From positions 273,230-337,229 of the forward strand of contig JACYUE010000004.1 of the NCBI GenBank assembly GCA_014841595.1: a stretch of DNA of 64,000 nucleotides, written 5' to 3'. This stretch comes from Oxalobacteraceae sp. CFBP 8761 (GTDB taxonomy: Bacteria > Pseudomonadota > Gammaproteobacteria > Burkholderiales > Burkholderiaceae_D). The translations under genes and the position numbers were made by a program. A model generated the notes under the pieces. That model was not told the origin of the DNA. It did not search any database and saw nothing but the letters and a program-made list of their open reading frames with translations. Of the stretch, positions 51,254 to 59,925 are shown one piece after another. Positions within the stretch are counted from its first letter, which is position 1; every line of letters begins with the position of its first letter.

Positions 51254-52369
51254 ATGAACTACATCATCCTTGCCAATCCCGTGGCCGACTGGCTGATTGC
51301 CCTGGCAGCCATGGTGGCCGTGACCATCGGCCTGGACGCGTTCAAGTCGATCGTCGCGCGGCGCCTGGGTGCGGGGGGCGCGCGGACCGAAGCGGGTACG
51401 CACACGCTCCTGCACGACATCGCCGCCGCCACGCTGTGCTCGACGAAGCTGGTGGTGCTGGGCTTCGTCGGCCTGTATGTCGGCGCCAGCCTGCTGACCC
51501 TGCCCGCGAAAGCGGACCTGTTCATCGGCCGCTTCGCGATTACGGCGCTCTTGATCCAGGTCGCCCTGTGGGGCGATACGGGCCTACGCACCTGGCTGCG
51601 CGTCACGCGCGCGCAGCGCAGCAGCGAAGACCCGGACCGTGTCACCTCGTCGGCCGCGATCACCTTCCTGGTGCGCGTCGCGCTGTGGGCAATCGTCGCG
51701 CTGATGGTGCTCGACAACCTGGGCGTGAACATCACCACGCTCGTCGCCAGCCTGGGTATCGGCGGTATCGCCATCGCACTGGCAGTGCAGAGCATCCTGG
51801 GCGACCTGTTCGCGTCGCTCTCGATCGTGCTCGACAAACCATTCGTCGTGGGCGACTTCATCATCGTCGACAAGATGCTCGGCACTGTGGAGAAGATCGG
51901 CCTGAAGACCACCCGCGTGCGCAGCCTGGGCGGCGAGCAGATCGTGTTTTCCAATAACGACCTGCTCAAGAGCCGCATCCAGAACCTGCGCCGGATGGCG
52001 TCGCGCCGTGTCGTGTTCGGGTTCGGCGTGTCGCACCGCACGCCCGAACCGATCCTGCGCGCGCTGCCGGCACTGCTGGAAGAGATCGTGCGCGCCCAGC
52101 CGCAGGTGCGTTTCGACCGCGCCCACCTGAGCGGCCTGGCCGCGCCGAGCTTCAACTATGAAGTCGTGTACTACGTCGACAATACCGACTACACGATCTA
52201 CATGGATATCCAGCAGGAGATCTACCTGCGCATCGTGGCGCTGCTGCAGGCGCAGGACGTGGCACTGGCCTTGCCGGTGCAGACCGTGCAGCTCACGCGT
52301 GAAGCGCGGCCGCACGACAGCGCGCAGGCGGGCAACGACGCCGATGCATCGCTCGGAAAAGCTGCCTGA
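51254..52369 (+). CDS. MscS-family mechanosensitive channel
   Basis: 371 aa. About four membrane helices, the last being the pore helix TLVASLGIGGIAIALAVQSILGD (in parts around residues 160–185, Gly/Ala packed as in MscS TM3). The beta domain follows with SLSIVLDKPFVVGDFIIV and FSNNDLLKSRIQNLRRM. Releases solutes on hypo-osmotic shock. One base separates it from ggpPS, so osmolyte synthesis and release are co-transcribed. Confidence 0.9.
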   Translation: MNYIILANPVADWLIALAAMVAVTIGLDAFKSIVARRLGAGGARTEAGTHTLLHDIAAATLCSTKLVVLGFVGLYVGASLLTLPAKADLFIGRFAITALLIQVALWGDTGLRTWLRVTRAQRSSEDPDRVTSSAAITFLVRVALWAIVALMVLDNLGVNITTLVASLGIGGIAIALAVQSILGDLFASLSIVLDKPFVVGDFIIVDKMLGTVEKIGLKTTRVRSLGGEQIVFSNNDLLKSRIQNLRRMASRRVVFGFGVSHRTPEPILRALPALLEEIVRAQPQVRFDRAHLSGLAAPSFNYEVVYYVDNTDYTIYMDIQQEIYLRIVALLQAQDVALALPVQTVQLTREARPHDSAQAGNDADASLGKAA

Positions 52370-52397
52370 CGCGGGTTCGTCGCGCTACACTTGGCGC

Positions 52398-53288
52398 ATG
52401 CACACGCCACTTCTCGCCCGCGTCCTGCGCTACGCAGCCCTCCAGGCCGACCGCGACGGCATCGCGCCCACGCCGATCGCCGGCCTGGTCGCGATCCGCG
52501 TGAACGAGCGCAGCGCGTTGACCAGCCAGATCGCCCGCCCGCTGGCCTGCCTGGTCCTGCAAGGCAGCAAACAAGTCAGCACGGGCGGGCAAACGCTGAC
52601 GTTCCATGCGGGCGATTCTCTCCTGATCATGGCCGACGTGCCCACCCTCAGCCAGATCACGCAGGCCAGCAGCGCGACGCCCTATTGTTCACTGGTGCTC
52701 GACCTGAATCCGGCCGTGATTGCCGATCTGGCCACCGACATGGCGACGATCGAAGACACCACCGGCGCGCCGGTGCGCAGCGCGCCGACCGATGCACACC
52801 TGACGGACACCGCCCTGCGCCTGATGGGATTGATCGAGCGGCCCGCCGCACTGCCGGTGCTGCAGGCATCGCTGATACGTGAATTCCATTACTGGCTGCT
52901 GGCCGGCCGCCACGGCGCGGCGGTGCGGCGCCTTGGCCTGCCCGACAGTCACGTGCGGCGTGTGGCGCGCGCCGTCGCGCTGCTGCGCACCGACTATGCA
53001 CGCCGGCTCCCGGTAGAGCAGCTGGCCGGCCTGGCCGGCATGAGTCCCTCCTCGTTCCACCAGCACTTTCGCGCGGTGACGTCGCTCACGCCGCTGCAGT
53101 TCCAGAAGCAGCTGCGCCTGATCGAGGCACGTCGCCTGATGCTCGCCGACGGCGTCAACGCCAGCACGGCCGCCCACGCGGTCGGCTATGAAAGCGTGCA
53201 GCAATTCACGCGCGAGTACGGACGCATGTTCGGACTGCCGCCGGTGCGCGACGTGAGCGCCGCGCACGAGCGCCTGCACGCGGCCTGA
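52398..53288 (+). CDS. AraC-family regulator (AraC_N type)
   Basis: 296 aa from ATG 52398, 28 bp after mscS. The N-terminal cupin-like domain (LACLVLQGSKQVSTGG, SLLIMADVPTLSQI, YCSLVLDL) is of the YqhC-like type. The C-terminal double HTH contains PVEQLAGLAGMSPSSFHQHF and AAHAVGYESVQQFTREYGRMFG. Members often activate a neighbouring reductase gene; the convergent SDR gene is the obvious candidate target. Confidence 0.9.
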   Translation: MHTPLLARVLRYAALQADRDGIAPTPIAGLVAIRVNERSALTSQIARPLACLVLQGSKQVSTGGQTLTFHAGDSLLIMADVPTLSQITQASSATPYCSLVLDLNPAVIADLATDMATIEDTTGAPVRSAPTDAHLTDTALRLMGLIERPAALPVLQASLIREFHYWLLAGRHGAAVRRLGLPDSHVRRVARAVALLRTDYARRLPVEQLAGLAGMSPSSFHQHFRAVTSLTPLQFQKQLRLIEARRLMLADGVNASTAAHAVGYESVQQFTREYGRMFGLPPVRDVSAAHERLHAA

Positions 53289-53298
53289 GCTCAAGCCC

Positions 53299-54054
53299 TC
53301 AAATCGCCTGCCCGCCCGAGACTTCGATGCGCTGGCCGTTGATCCAGCGATTGTCCTGCCCGAGCAAGCTGGCAATCATCGGCCCGATATCGTCCGGCAC
53401 CCCCACCCGGCCCAGTGCTGTCATGCCGGCAAACACGCCATTCAGGTCCGGCGTGTCGCGCACTGCGCCGCCCAGGAAATCCGTCTCGATCGCACCGGGC
53501 GCCACGGTATTGACCGCGATGCCGCGCCCGCCCAGTTCTTTGGCGAGATAGAGGCTCAGGACCTCGACCGCGCCCTTGACGGCCGCGTAGGCACCAAAGC
53601 CCGGGAGCGCGAAACGGGTGAGACCGGACGACAGGTTCACGATGCGCCCACCATCGGCCAGCAGCGGCAGCAGCGCCTGGGTCAGGAAGAACACGCCCTT
53701 GAAGTGGACGTCGACCAGATGGTCGAACTGCGCCTCGGTGGTGTCGGCAATAGGCGCCATGGCGCCGTGGCCGGCATTGTTGACGAGGTGATCGAACTGT
53801 TCGCGGCCCCAGGTAGTGCTTAGCGCCGCGCGCAGGCTGGCGGCAAACGCGGGGAAGCTGGCAACGTCGCCCACGTCGAGCTGCAGCGCCAGCGCCTGGC
53901 GGCCCAAGGCGCGGATTTCGTCGACCACTTTCTGGGCCTCGGCCTGGCGGCTCTGGTAGGTGATGATCACGTCGCCGCCACGGCGGGCGATGTGCAGTGC
54001 GGTGTTGCGTCCCAGGCCGCGGCTGGCGCCGGTAACGAGAGCGATCGTGGTCAT
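53299..54054 (-). CDS. Short-chain dehydrogenase/reductase
   Basis: 251 aa from ATG 54054 (MTTIALVTGASRGLG). Classical SDR: TGASRGLG nucleotide motif, NNAGHG, active-site Ser in VNLSSG, and a Tyr-x3-Lys-type site seen as YAAVKGA (Tyr and Lys spaced normally). The C-terminus WINGQRIEVSGGQAI is usual. Substrate unknown. Convergent with the AraC gene (10 bp apart), divergent from the Ter operon. Confidence 0.9.
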   Translation of the reverse strand: MTTIALVTGASRGLGRNTALHIARRGGDVIITYQSRQAEAQKVVDEIRALGRQALALQLDVGDVASFPAFAASLRAALSTTWGREQFDHLVNNAGHGAMAPIADTTEAQFDHLVDVHFKGVFFLTQALLPLLADGGRIVNLSSGLTRFALPGFGAYAAVKGAVEVLSLYLAKELGGRGIAVNTVAPGAIETDFLGGAVRDTPDLNGVFAGMTALGRVGVPDDIGPMIASLLGQDNRWINGQRIEVSGGQAI

Positions 54055-54263
54055 GATGGTGATTCCTTGCAGGTTGGAGAGAGCCACCAGTATGTGAGCC
54101 GCGCCGCCTGCGCCGTTGCCGGAAGCTGGCCGGTCTTTGCCTGATCCTCCAGAACACGATGCCGGCTGGCGGGCGTGCCTTTTATCGCCGCAAGTACGTA
54201 CATCCTCCTATGAAAAACGGTTGAAATCCGCGCGCCGTAGCCCCATGTACAATTGATCGCTTA

Positions 54264-54279
54264 CCGCCTATATTGGCGG
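54264..54279 (+). promoter_or_regulatory. Palindrome around a possible -10 upstream of terD
   Basis: CCGCC-TATATT-GGCGG: 5-bp arms flank a TATATT that could serve as -10; an upstream TGTACA (54246–54251) is 17 bp away. It lies 65 bp before the terD start and would be a natural operator. The rest of 54055–54344 shows nothing else. Confidence 0.35.
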
Positions 54280-54344
54280 GACCATCCCCGAGGTTCGCCA
54301 GACCACCGGCGGCCAGTCAACCCTCAACGGAACAAGGAGTTCGT

Positions 54345-54920
54345 ATGGCAATCAGTCTGCAAAAAGGCGGCAACGTCAACCTGAGCAAGGAAGCACCGGG
54401 CCTCACCAAGGTCATCATCGGCCTGGGCTGGGATCCCCGCTCGACCGACGGTTCCGCTTTCGATCTGGATGGCAGCGCCTTCCTGCTCAAGACCGACGCC
54501 AAAGTGCGCGGCGATACCGACTTCATCTTCTACAACAACCTGAAGTCGACCGACGGTTCTGTGGTCCACGCCGGCGACAACACCACCGGCCAGGGCGAGG
54601 GCGACGACGAAAAGATCGCCGTTGAATTGAACCGCGTGCCGGCCGACATCGACAAGATCTCGTTCTGCGTCACCATCCATGATGCCGAGACGCGCCGCCA
54701 GAGCTTCGGCCAGGTCAGCAAGGCGTACATCCGCTGCCTGAACGCCGCCGGCGAAACCGAGATCGCGCGCTATGACCTGTCCGAAGACAGCTCGACCGAA
54801 ACCGCAATGATCTTCGGTGAACTGTACCGCCATGGCAGCGAATGGAAATTCCGCGCTGTCGGCCAGGGCTTCAAGGGCGGTCTGGGTCCTCTGGCCCGTT
54901 CGTTCGGCGTCAACGTCTGA
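54345..54920 (+). CDS. terD: TerD-family stress protein
   Basis: 191 aa from ATG 54345 with AAGGAG upstream. Full TerD domain: VIIGLGWDPR, DGSAFLL, DFIFYNNLKSTDGSVVHAGD and the acidic calcium-binding loop GDNTTGQGEGDDE, then GELYRHGSEWKFRAVGQGF. Known relatives bind Ca2+ and associate with tellurite, phage and general stress resistance. First gene of the Ter operon, 70 bp before the ATP-grasp gene. Confidence 0.95.
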   Translation: MAISLQKGGNVNLSKEAPGLTKVIIGLGWDPRSTDGSAFDLDGSAFLLKTDAKVRGDTDFIFYNNLKSTDGSVVHAGDNTTGQGEGDDEKIAVELNRVPADIDKISFCVTIHDAETRRQSFGQVSKAYIRCLNAAGETEIARYDLSEDSSTETAMIFGELYRHGSEWKFRAVGQGFKGGLGPLARSFGVNV

Positions 54921-54990
54921 TTCGTTCGTCTCGTCTTCCCCGGCCCGCGTTCAGCGCGGGCCATGTCTGCAAAATTTCAGGAATTAGCGC

Positions 54991-56010
54991 ATGCGCGTTT
55001 GGTACAACAGGACTTTTTCGTCCGTCAATGCTGCGATCAAGCTGATTCGCGAGGCCGACACCGACGGCCGTTTCACCATCGTTCACAGCAACGCCAACCG
55101 CCATGCGCCTGCTGCGCGCCTGGCACACGAGTTTCATATCGAGCCGGTCGGCCTGAAAGGCGAGGCGTATATCGACTGGTGCCTGGCCTTCTGCCGCGAA
55201 CAGAAAATCGACATCTTCGTGCCAGGCCGTGAAGCGACGCTGCTGGCGTCCGAACTGGGACGCTTTGCCGAGATAGGCACGCGTGTGCTGTCGGCCGCGC
55301 CGCCGGCCGAACTCAAACGCATCCATGACAAGGCCGACTTCTACGCCGAGACCGTGCTGCCCGACGCGCCGGTGGCCGAATTCCGCGTCTTTGAAAACAT
55401 CGTCCAATTCGACGCCGCCTGGGCCGAACTGCGCCCGCGCCACGCCAAATTGTGCGTCAAGCCGTCGCATTCGATTTATGGCCTGGGCTTTGCCATCGTC
55501 GACGAAGCGCGCAGCAGCGCCGCGCTGCTGCTGGCCGGCGCCGAATACCACGTCGGCTACGATGACCTGCGCCGCGGCCTGGCCGAGATGGGCGAATTTC
55601 GCACCATGCTCCTGATGGAGTTCCTCGAAGGCCCCGAATACAGCGTCGACTGCGTTGGCGACAATGGCCGCCTCGTGACCGCCGTCGTGCGCCGCAAACT
55701 GCCGCAAGCGGGCAGCGGGCAGCTGATCGACATGCGCCAGGACATCCTGGACGCCACCACGCGCCTGTGCGCCGACTACCGCCTGAACGGCGTGTTCAAC
55801 GCCCAGTTCCGCGAAGGCGGCGGCCGTCCGCGTCTGCTGGAGATCAACCCGCGCATGTCGGGCGGGATCGCCATGGCGTGCCTGGCTGGCCCCAACCTGC
55901 CCTACATCGCACTGCGCTGCTTTGCCGATGGCTTCGACAGCGTCACCGTGCCACCCGTGGCCAACGGCATGCGCGTGGCCGAAGTCAGCGTCGCCACGGA
56001 ACTGGCATGA
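54991..56010 (+). CDS. ATP-grasp ligase of the Ter biosynthetic module
   Basis: 339 aa. A Rossmann-like N-terminal domain (MRVWYNRTFSSVNAAIKLI) precedes an ATP-grasp fold: the lysine-containing CVKPSHSIYGLG, MEFLEGPEYSVDCVGD and the Mg-binding EINPRMSGGIAMA. It should join a carboxylate to an amine or similar nucleophile with ATP. Similar genes accompany TerD in Ter gene clusters. Substrate unknown. The stop overlaps the next start (ATGA). Confidence 0.85.
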   Translation: MRVWYNRTFSSVNAAIKLIREADTDGRFTIVHSNANRHAPAARLAHEFHIEPVGLKGEAYIDWCLAFCREQKIDIFVPGREATLLASELGRFAEIGTRVLSAAPPAELKRIHDKADFYAETVLPDAPVAEFRVFENIVQFDAAWAELRPRHAKLCVKPSHSIYGLGFAIVDEARSSAALLLAGAEYHVGYDDLRRGLAEMGEFRTMLLMEFLEGPEYSVDCVGDNGRLVTAVVRRKLPQAGSGQLIDMRQDILDATTRLCADYRLNGVFNAQFREGGGRPRLLEINPRMSGGIAMACLAGPNLPYIALRCFADGFDSVTVPPVANGMRVAEVSVATELA

Positions 56011-57185
56011 CCATGGCCGCGCCTTCCTCCACCCTGCAGCGGATCGAACTGCCTACCGGCACGCTCGAACTGCGCATCGACAGCGGCGCGCCCGAGGTCA
56101 ACGAGCTGCTCGGCTTTGCCGCGCGCGCCAATGCCAAGCGTGGCTTTCTCTTTCTGAGCAAGGTGCTGGGCAAGCACTGGCCGGCGTCGCCCCGCGCGAT
56201 GCTGGCCGTGCACGAGCGCCTGGCGGCCACCGTGCCGCCGGTCGATGGCCCGGTGCTCTTCATTGCGATGGCCGAAACCGCGATTGGCCTGGGCCAGGGC
56301 GTATTCGAAGCCTGGCTGCGTGCGCATCCGGCGCAGCAGGCGCTTTTTTTGTACACCACGCGCTACCGCGTGGGCACCGGTCCGCTGATCGAATTTGCCG
56401 AGGCGCACAGCCACGCGCCGCGCCAGTTCCTGCACGAGCCCACCGATGCGGCGCTGCACGCGCTGTTCATGGCGGCGCGCACGGTCGTGATGGTCGACGA
56501 TGAAGCCAGCACCGGCAATACCTTCGTCAACCTGGCTGCCGCCTGCCAGCGCCTGAATCCCGGCATCGAGCGCGTGCACCTGGCGACGATCACCAATTTC
56601 ATGGGCCCGGCCGCCCCGGGCGCGCTCGACGCCCGCTTCGGCCTGCCGGCCACCATCGGCGCGCTGGTCGACGGCCAGTTCACGTTTGCGCAAGGCCCGC
56701 TGCCGCCGGACCAGGGCGCGGCCCAGCGCTTCGAGCACGATGCCGACCGCGGCGCCAGCAGCGCGTTCGGCCGCCTGGGCATCGACCACGCCGTACAAGC
56801 GCCGACCACCCTGGCCGCGCGCCTGGCCGGCGAGTTCGCCCCTGGCAGCCGCGTGCTGGTGCTGGGCACCGGCGAATTCATGCACGCGTCCACGCTGCTC
56901 GGCGCGGCCCTGCAGGAGCGCGGCGTCGACGTGGTGGTGCAGTCGACGACCCGCTCGCCGATCCTGACCTGGGGTGCGGTGGGCCACGCCTTGAGCTTCC
57001 CCGACAATTACGGCGAAGGCATCGCCAACTACCTGTACAACGTCGCACCCGGCCAGTACGACCATGTCCTGCTGTGCTTTGAAACTGCCCCCGGCCCCGC
57101 GCTGTTCGCGCTGGCCGATACCCTGCGCGCGCGCCTGTTCCATTTCCAGTCCGAGGACCACGTTGAAGAAGTTCCTGTTCGCTGA
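56007..57185 (+). CDS. Ter-module phosphoribosyltransferase with TRSP domain
   Basis: 392 aa from ATG 56007. The N-terminal half is a PRTase fold with the PRPP loop VVMVDDEASTGNTF. The C-terminal part (about 270–380) includes VLVLGTGEFMHAS and FPDNYGEGIANYLYNV, matching the TRSP region that accompanies PRTases in Ter clusters. Probably attaches or removes a ribosyl-phosphate in synthesis of a nucleoside-like product. Function is inferred from the family, not shown. Confidence 0.82.
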   Translation: MTMAAPSSTLQRIELPTGTLELRIDSGAPEVNELLGFAARANAKRGFLFLSKVLGKHWPASPRAMLAVHERLAATVPPVDGPVLFIAMAETAIGLGQGVFEAWLRAHPAQQALFLYTTRYRVGTGPLIEFAEAHSHAPRQFLHEPTDAALHALFMAARTVVMVDDEASTGNTFVNLAAACQRLNPGIERVHLATITNFMGPAAPGALDARFGLPATIGALVDGQFTFAQGPLPPDQGAAQRFEHDADRGASSAFGRLGIDHAVQAPTTLAARLAGEFAPGSRVLVLGTGEFMHASTLLGAALQERGVDVVVQSTTRSPILTWGAVGHALSFPDNYGEGIANYLYNVAPGQYDHVLLCFETAPGPALFALADTLRARLFHFQSEDHVEEVPVR

Positions 57186-57927
57186 CCTGGACGACACGCT
57201 GTTCCAGACCTTCGGCAAGTGCGGCACGCACCGGGATGCCCCCGATGCGCTGCAGCCTGCCGCCTACTACAAGGATGGCAGCATCTGTTCATACACCACC
57301 CCGGCCCAGCGCTCGTTTCTCGCGCTGCTGCAGGACGGGATGACGATGATCCCGACCACCGCGCGCGACCTCGATGGCCTGCGCCGCGTGCACCTGCCGT
57401 TCACCAGCTACGCCGTCATCAACTACGGCGGCGTCGTGCTCGAGCCGGGCGGCGCGGTCGACCGGCCCTTTCTGGAAGGCGTGCGCACGGCGATGCACAC
57501 CGCCCTGCCCGGCCTGCTGGAGCTGGCGGCCCACATCGACGCCCATGGCGCGCGCACCAGTTACGCCGGCCGCGCGCGCATGATCGAGGATATCGGCACG
57601 CCATTCTTCCTGGTCGTGAAAGACCCGGACAAGCTGAGCGAGCGCCTCGCGCCACTCGAAGAACACGTGGTGCGGCCGTGGATCGCGGACGGCAACCGCG
57701 ACTACGTCGTCCACCGCAACGGCAACAACCTGGCGATCCTGCCCAGGGCGCTGGACAAAGCCCATGCGGTCGCGCACATCACGGCGCGCCTGAAGGCCGA
57801 ACACGGCGAGATCGTCACGTTCGGCATGGGCGACAGCCGCTCGGATGCGCGCTTCATGGCCGCCTGCGACTACGCGATCATCCCGCGCGGCACGCAGCTG
57901 GCCGGCGTTACCGTGGGGGCGCTGTGA
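57163..57927 (+). CDS. HAD-family hydrolase of the Ter module
   Basis: 254 aa from TTG 57163; GAGG lies about 8 bases upstream and the frame overlaps the PRTase gene by 23 bases. The first residues KKFLFADLDDTLF carry the HAD nucleophile; TTARD is motif II and MGDSRSDARFM the metal-binding motif IV. A cap domain lies between. Likely dephosphorylates a pathway intermediate. TTG start is unusual but the active-site position at the N-terminus leaves little choice. Confidence 0.83.
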   Translation: MKKFLFADLDDTLFQTFGKCGTHRDAPDALQPAAYYKDGSICSYTTPAQRSFLALLQDGMTMIPTTARDLDGLRRVHLPFTSYAVINYGGVVLEPGGAVDRPFLEGVRTAMHTALPGLLELAAHIDAHGARTSYAGRARMIEDIGTPFFLVVKDPDKLSERLAPLEEHVVRPWIADGNRDYVVHRNGNNLAILPRALDKAHAVAHITARLKAEHGEIVTFGMGDSRSDARFMAACDYAIIPRGTQLAGVTVGAL

Positions 57928-59015
57928 TCGGGCATGCCCCCTTCCCGGGCAGCTATCGCGCCGGTGACGTCGACTTTTTGCTGCGCTGCCTGCCGCAGCA
58001 GGACTTCACCAATGTCGCCGAGAAGGAAGCGCTGATCCAGAGCGGCCAGCGTCACTACAGCCAGATGCTGTCGCCGGAATCCGCACCCTCCGGGCGCTAC
58101 ATGCGCCTGTTCGATGCCGCCTGCGCCGCCAACAATCCGCGCATGGCGCAGGACTGCCTGCGCCTGGCGGGCCTGATCGCGGCGCGGCGCGCGCAGCAGA
58201 TCACGATCGTTTCGCTGGCACGCGCCGGCACACCGGTGGGCGTGGTCGTCACGCGCCTGCTGCGCGAACGGTTCGGGCGCGACGCCGTGCATTACTGCGT
58301 GTCGATCGTGCGCGACCGCGGCATCGACGCGGCCGCGCTGCGCCACATCCTGGCCCAGGGCCACGCGCCCGAATCGATCGTGTTCGTCGACGGCTGGACC
58401 GGCAAGGGCGTCATCGCGCGCGAACTGGCCGGCTCGGTCGACGCGTTCAACCTGCGCCACGGCGTGGCGATCGACACGGGCCTGTACGTGCTGTCGGACC
58501 TGGCCGGCGCTGCCGCCTGCGCCGCCTCGTGCGACGATTATCTGATCCCGTCGAGCATCCTGAACGCGACGGTATCGGGCCTGGTGAGCCGCACCGTCAT
58601 GCCCGACGATCTGGGCGCGGACGATTTCCACGGCTGTGTTTTCTATGCGGACTTTGCCGGCATCGACCGCTCGCAGGCGTTCGCTGATAATTTGATCGCG
58701 CTGGCGCTGGCGGCGGATGCCGCCGAGGCGCCGCCCGTGGATGCACATGCGGCGCGCGAACGCTCGCAAGCCTATCTCGGCGCCGCGATGGGGCGCTACG
58801 GCGTGCCCGACATCAACCTCGTCAAGCCGGGCATCGGCGAAGCCACGCGCGTGCTGCTGCGGCGCGTGCCGCGCCTGGTCATACTGCGCGAGGCGGATGC
58901 GCCGGATGTGGCGCACCTGGCCGCGCTGGCCGAAGAAAAACAGGTCCCGGTCGAGATCGACCCGAGCCTGCCCTACCACGCAGTATCCCTGATCAGGAGT
59001 GCATCCGATGGCTAA
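57924..59015 (+). CDS. StiP/PRTase-like protein with PELOTA-type C-terminus, Ter module
   Basis: 363 aa from GTG 57924, which overlaps the HAD stop (GTGA). The N-terminal two-thirds are a second PRTase-like fold (TIVSLARAGTPVGVV, VFVDGWTGKG PRPP-type loop). The C-terminal ~90 residues (GIGEATRVLLRRVPRLVILREADAPDVAH) resemble the PELOTA/L7Ae-type RNA-binding domain found in these proteins. The StiP family was once called a cysteine protease; a transferase role fits the motifs better. Exact role unknown. Confidence 0.78.
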   Translation: MIGHAPFPGSYRAGDVDFLLRCLPQQDFTNVAEKEALIQSGQRHYSQMLSPESAPSGRYMRLFDAACAANNPRMAQDCLRLAGLIAARRAQQITIVSLARAGTPVGVVVTRLLRERFGRDAVHYCVSIVRDRGIDAAALRHILAQGHAPESIVFVDGWTGKGVIARELAGSVDAFNLRHGVAIDTGLYVLSDLAGAAACAASCDDYLIPSSILNATVSGLVSRTVMPDDLGADDFHGCVFYADFAGIDRSQAFADNLIALALAADAAEAPPVDAHAARERSQAYLGAAMGRYGVPDINLVKPGIGEATRVLLRRVPRLVILREADAPDVAHLAALAEEKQVPVEIDPSLPYHAVSLIRSASDG

Positions 59016-59925
59016 ATCACTGGGCGCGTCGTTGTACGTGCCGGCCAATCACAAGGACCTGGCGGAGATCGCCAATGGCGACCTGATCCCGCAGGCGCGG
59101 TCGCTGATCTTCTGCACGGAGGACGCCATCGCCGACCGGGAGCTGAGCTATTCGCTGTTCAACCTGTCGGTGGTGCTGGCCAATATGCGCGTGGACGTGG
59201 CGGCCGACCGCTTCGTCCGGGTACGCAATACCGAAGTGCTCGAGCGCGTGCTGGCGATGCCGGGCGCCGACAAGCTCACCGGTTTCGTGCTGCCCAAGAT
59301 CACGCGCCACAACTTCGACAACTACTACCGGCTCCTGCGCCACACCGAGCACGTGCTGATGCCGACGCTGGAAACGGCCGAAGCCTTTGACGACCAGGAG
59401 ATGCAGGGCCTGCGCGCGGTGCTCGAAGCGCCCGGCGTACGTCATCGCATCCTGGCGCTGCGCATCGGCGGCAACGACCTGCTGGCGCTGCTGGGCCTGC
59501 GCCGGCCGCGCGGCATGACGCTGTACCGCACGCCGCTGGGCCCCGTCATCTCGCGACTGGTCACCACGTTCCGGCCCTACGGTTTCATGCTGACCGCGCC
59601 CGTGTTCGAGTACCTGGATCTGCCCGAGCTGCTGGACCAGGAAGTCATCGAAGACCTGGCGCACGGCATGATCGGCAAGACCGCCATCCATCCGACCCAG
59701 ATCGCGCCGATCGAGCAGCACTTCAAGGTGTCGCCGCAAGACCTGGCGGTGGCGCGCGCGATTCTCGACCAGTCGGCACCGGCCGTGTTTCGCATGAACG
59801 ACGCCATGTGCGAAGTCGCCACCCATCGCGCCTGGGCCGAACGCACGGTCGAGCAATCGCGCCTGTTCGGTTTCCACGGCGCCGAACTGGATCACAAACC
59901 ATTCCTGGAAGGGGAACCCTCATGA
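59008..59925 (+). CDS. CitE/HpcH-like lyase of the Ter module
   Basis: 305 aa from ATG 59008, overlapping the previous gene by 8 bases and preceded by AGGAG. HpcH/HpaI/CitE TIM-barrel: SLYVPANHKDL, FCTEDAIADRELS, GFVLPKI, LRIGGNDLL and GMIGKTAIHPTQI. The family makes or breaks C–C bonds next to carboxylates with Mg2+. Here it belongs to the Ter pathway by overlap; the substrate is unknown. Confidence 0.87.
   Translation: MAKSLGASLYVPANHKDLAEIANGDLIPQARSLIFCTEDAIADRELSYSLFNLSVVLANMRVDVAADRFVRVRNTEVLERVLAMPGADKLTGFVLPKITRHNFDNYYRLLRHTEHVLMPTLETAEAFDDQEMQGLRAVLEAPGVRHRILALRIGGNDLLALLGLRRPRGMTLYRTPLGPVISRLVTTFRPYGFMLTAPVFEYLDLPELLDQEVIEDLAHGMIGKTAIHPTQIAPIEQHFKVSPQDLAVARAILDQSAPAVFRMNDAMCEVATHRAWAERTVEQSRLFGFHGAELDHKPFLEGEPS

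Noticed and set aside
57219..57923. Long N-terminal extension of the StiP-like frame
   Set aside because: It overlaps the HAD gene fully in another frame and translates as Arg/Ala/Pro-rich shadow; GTG 57924 gives the coupled start.
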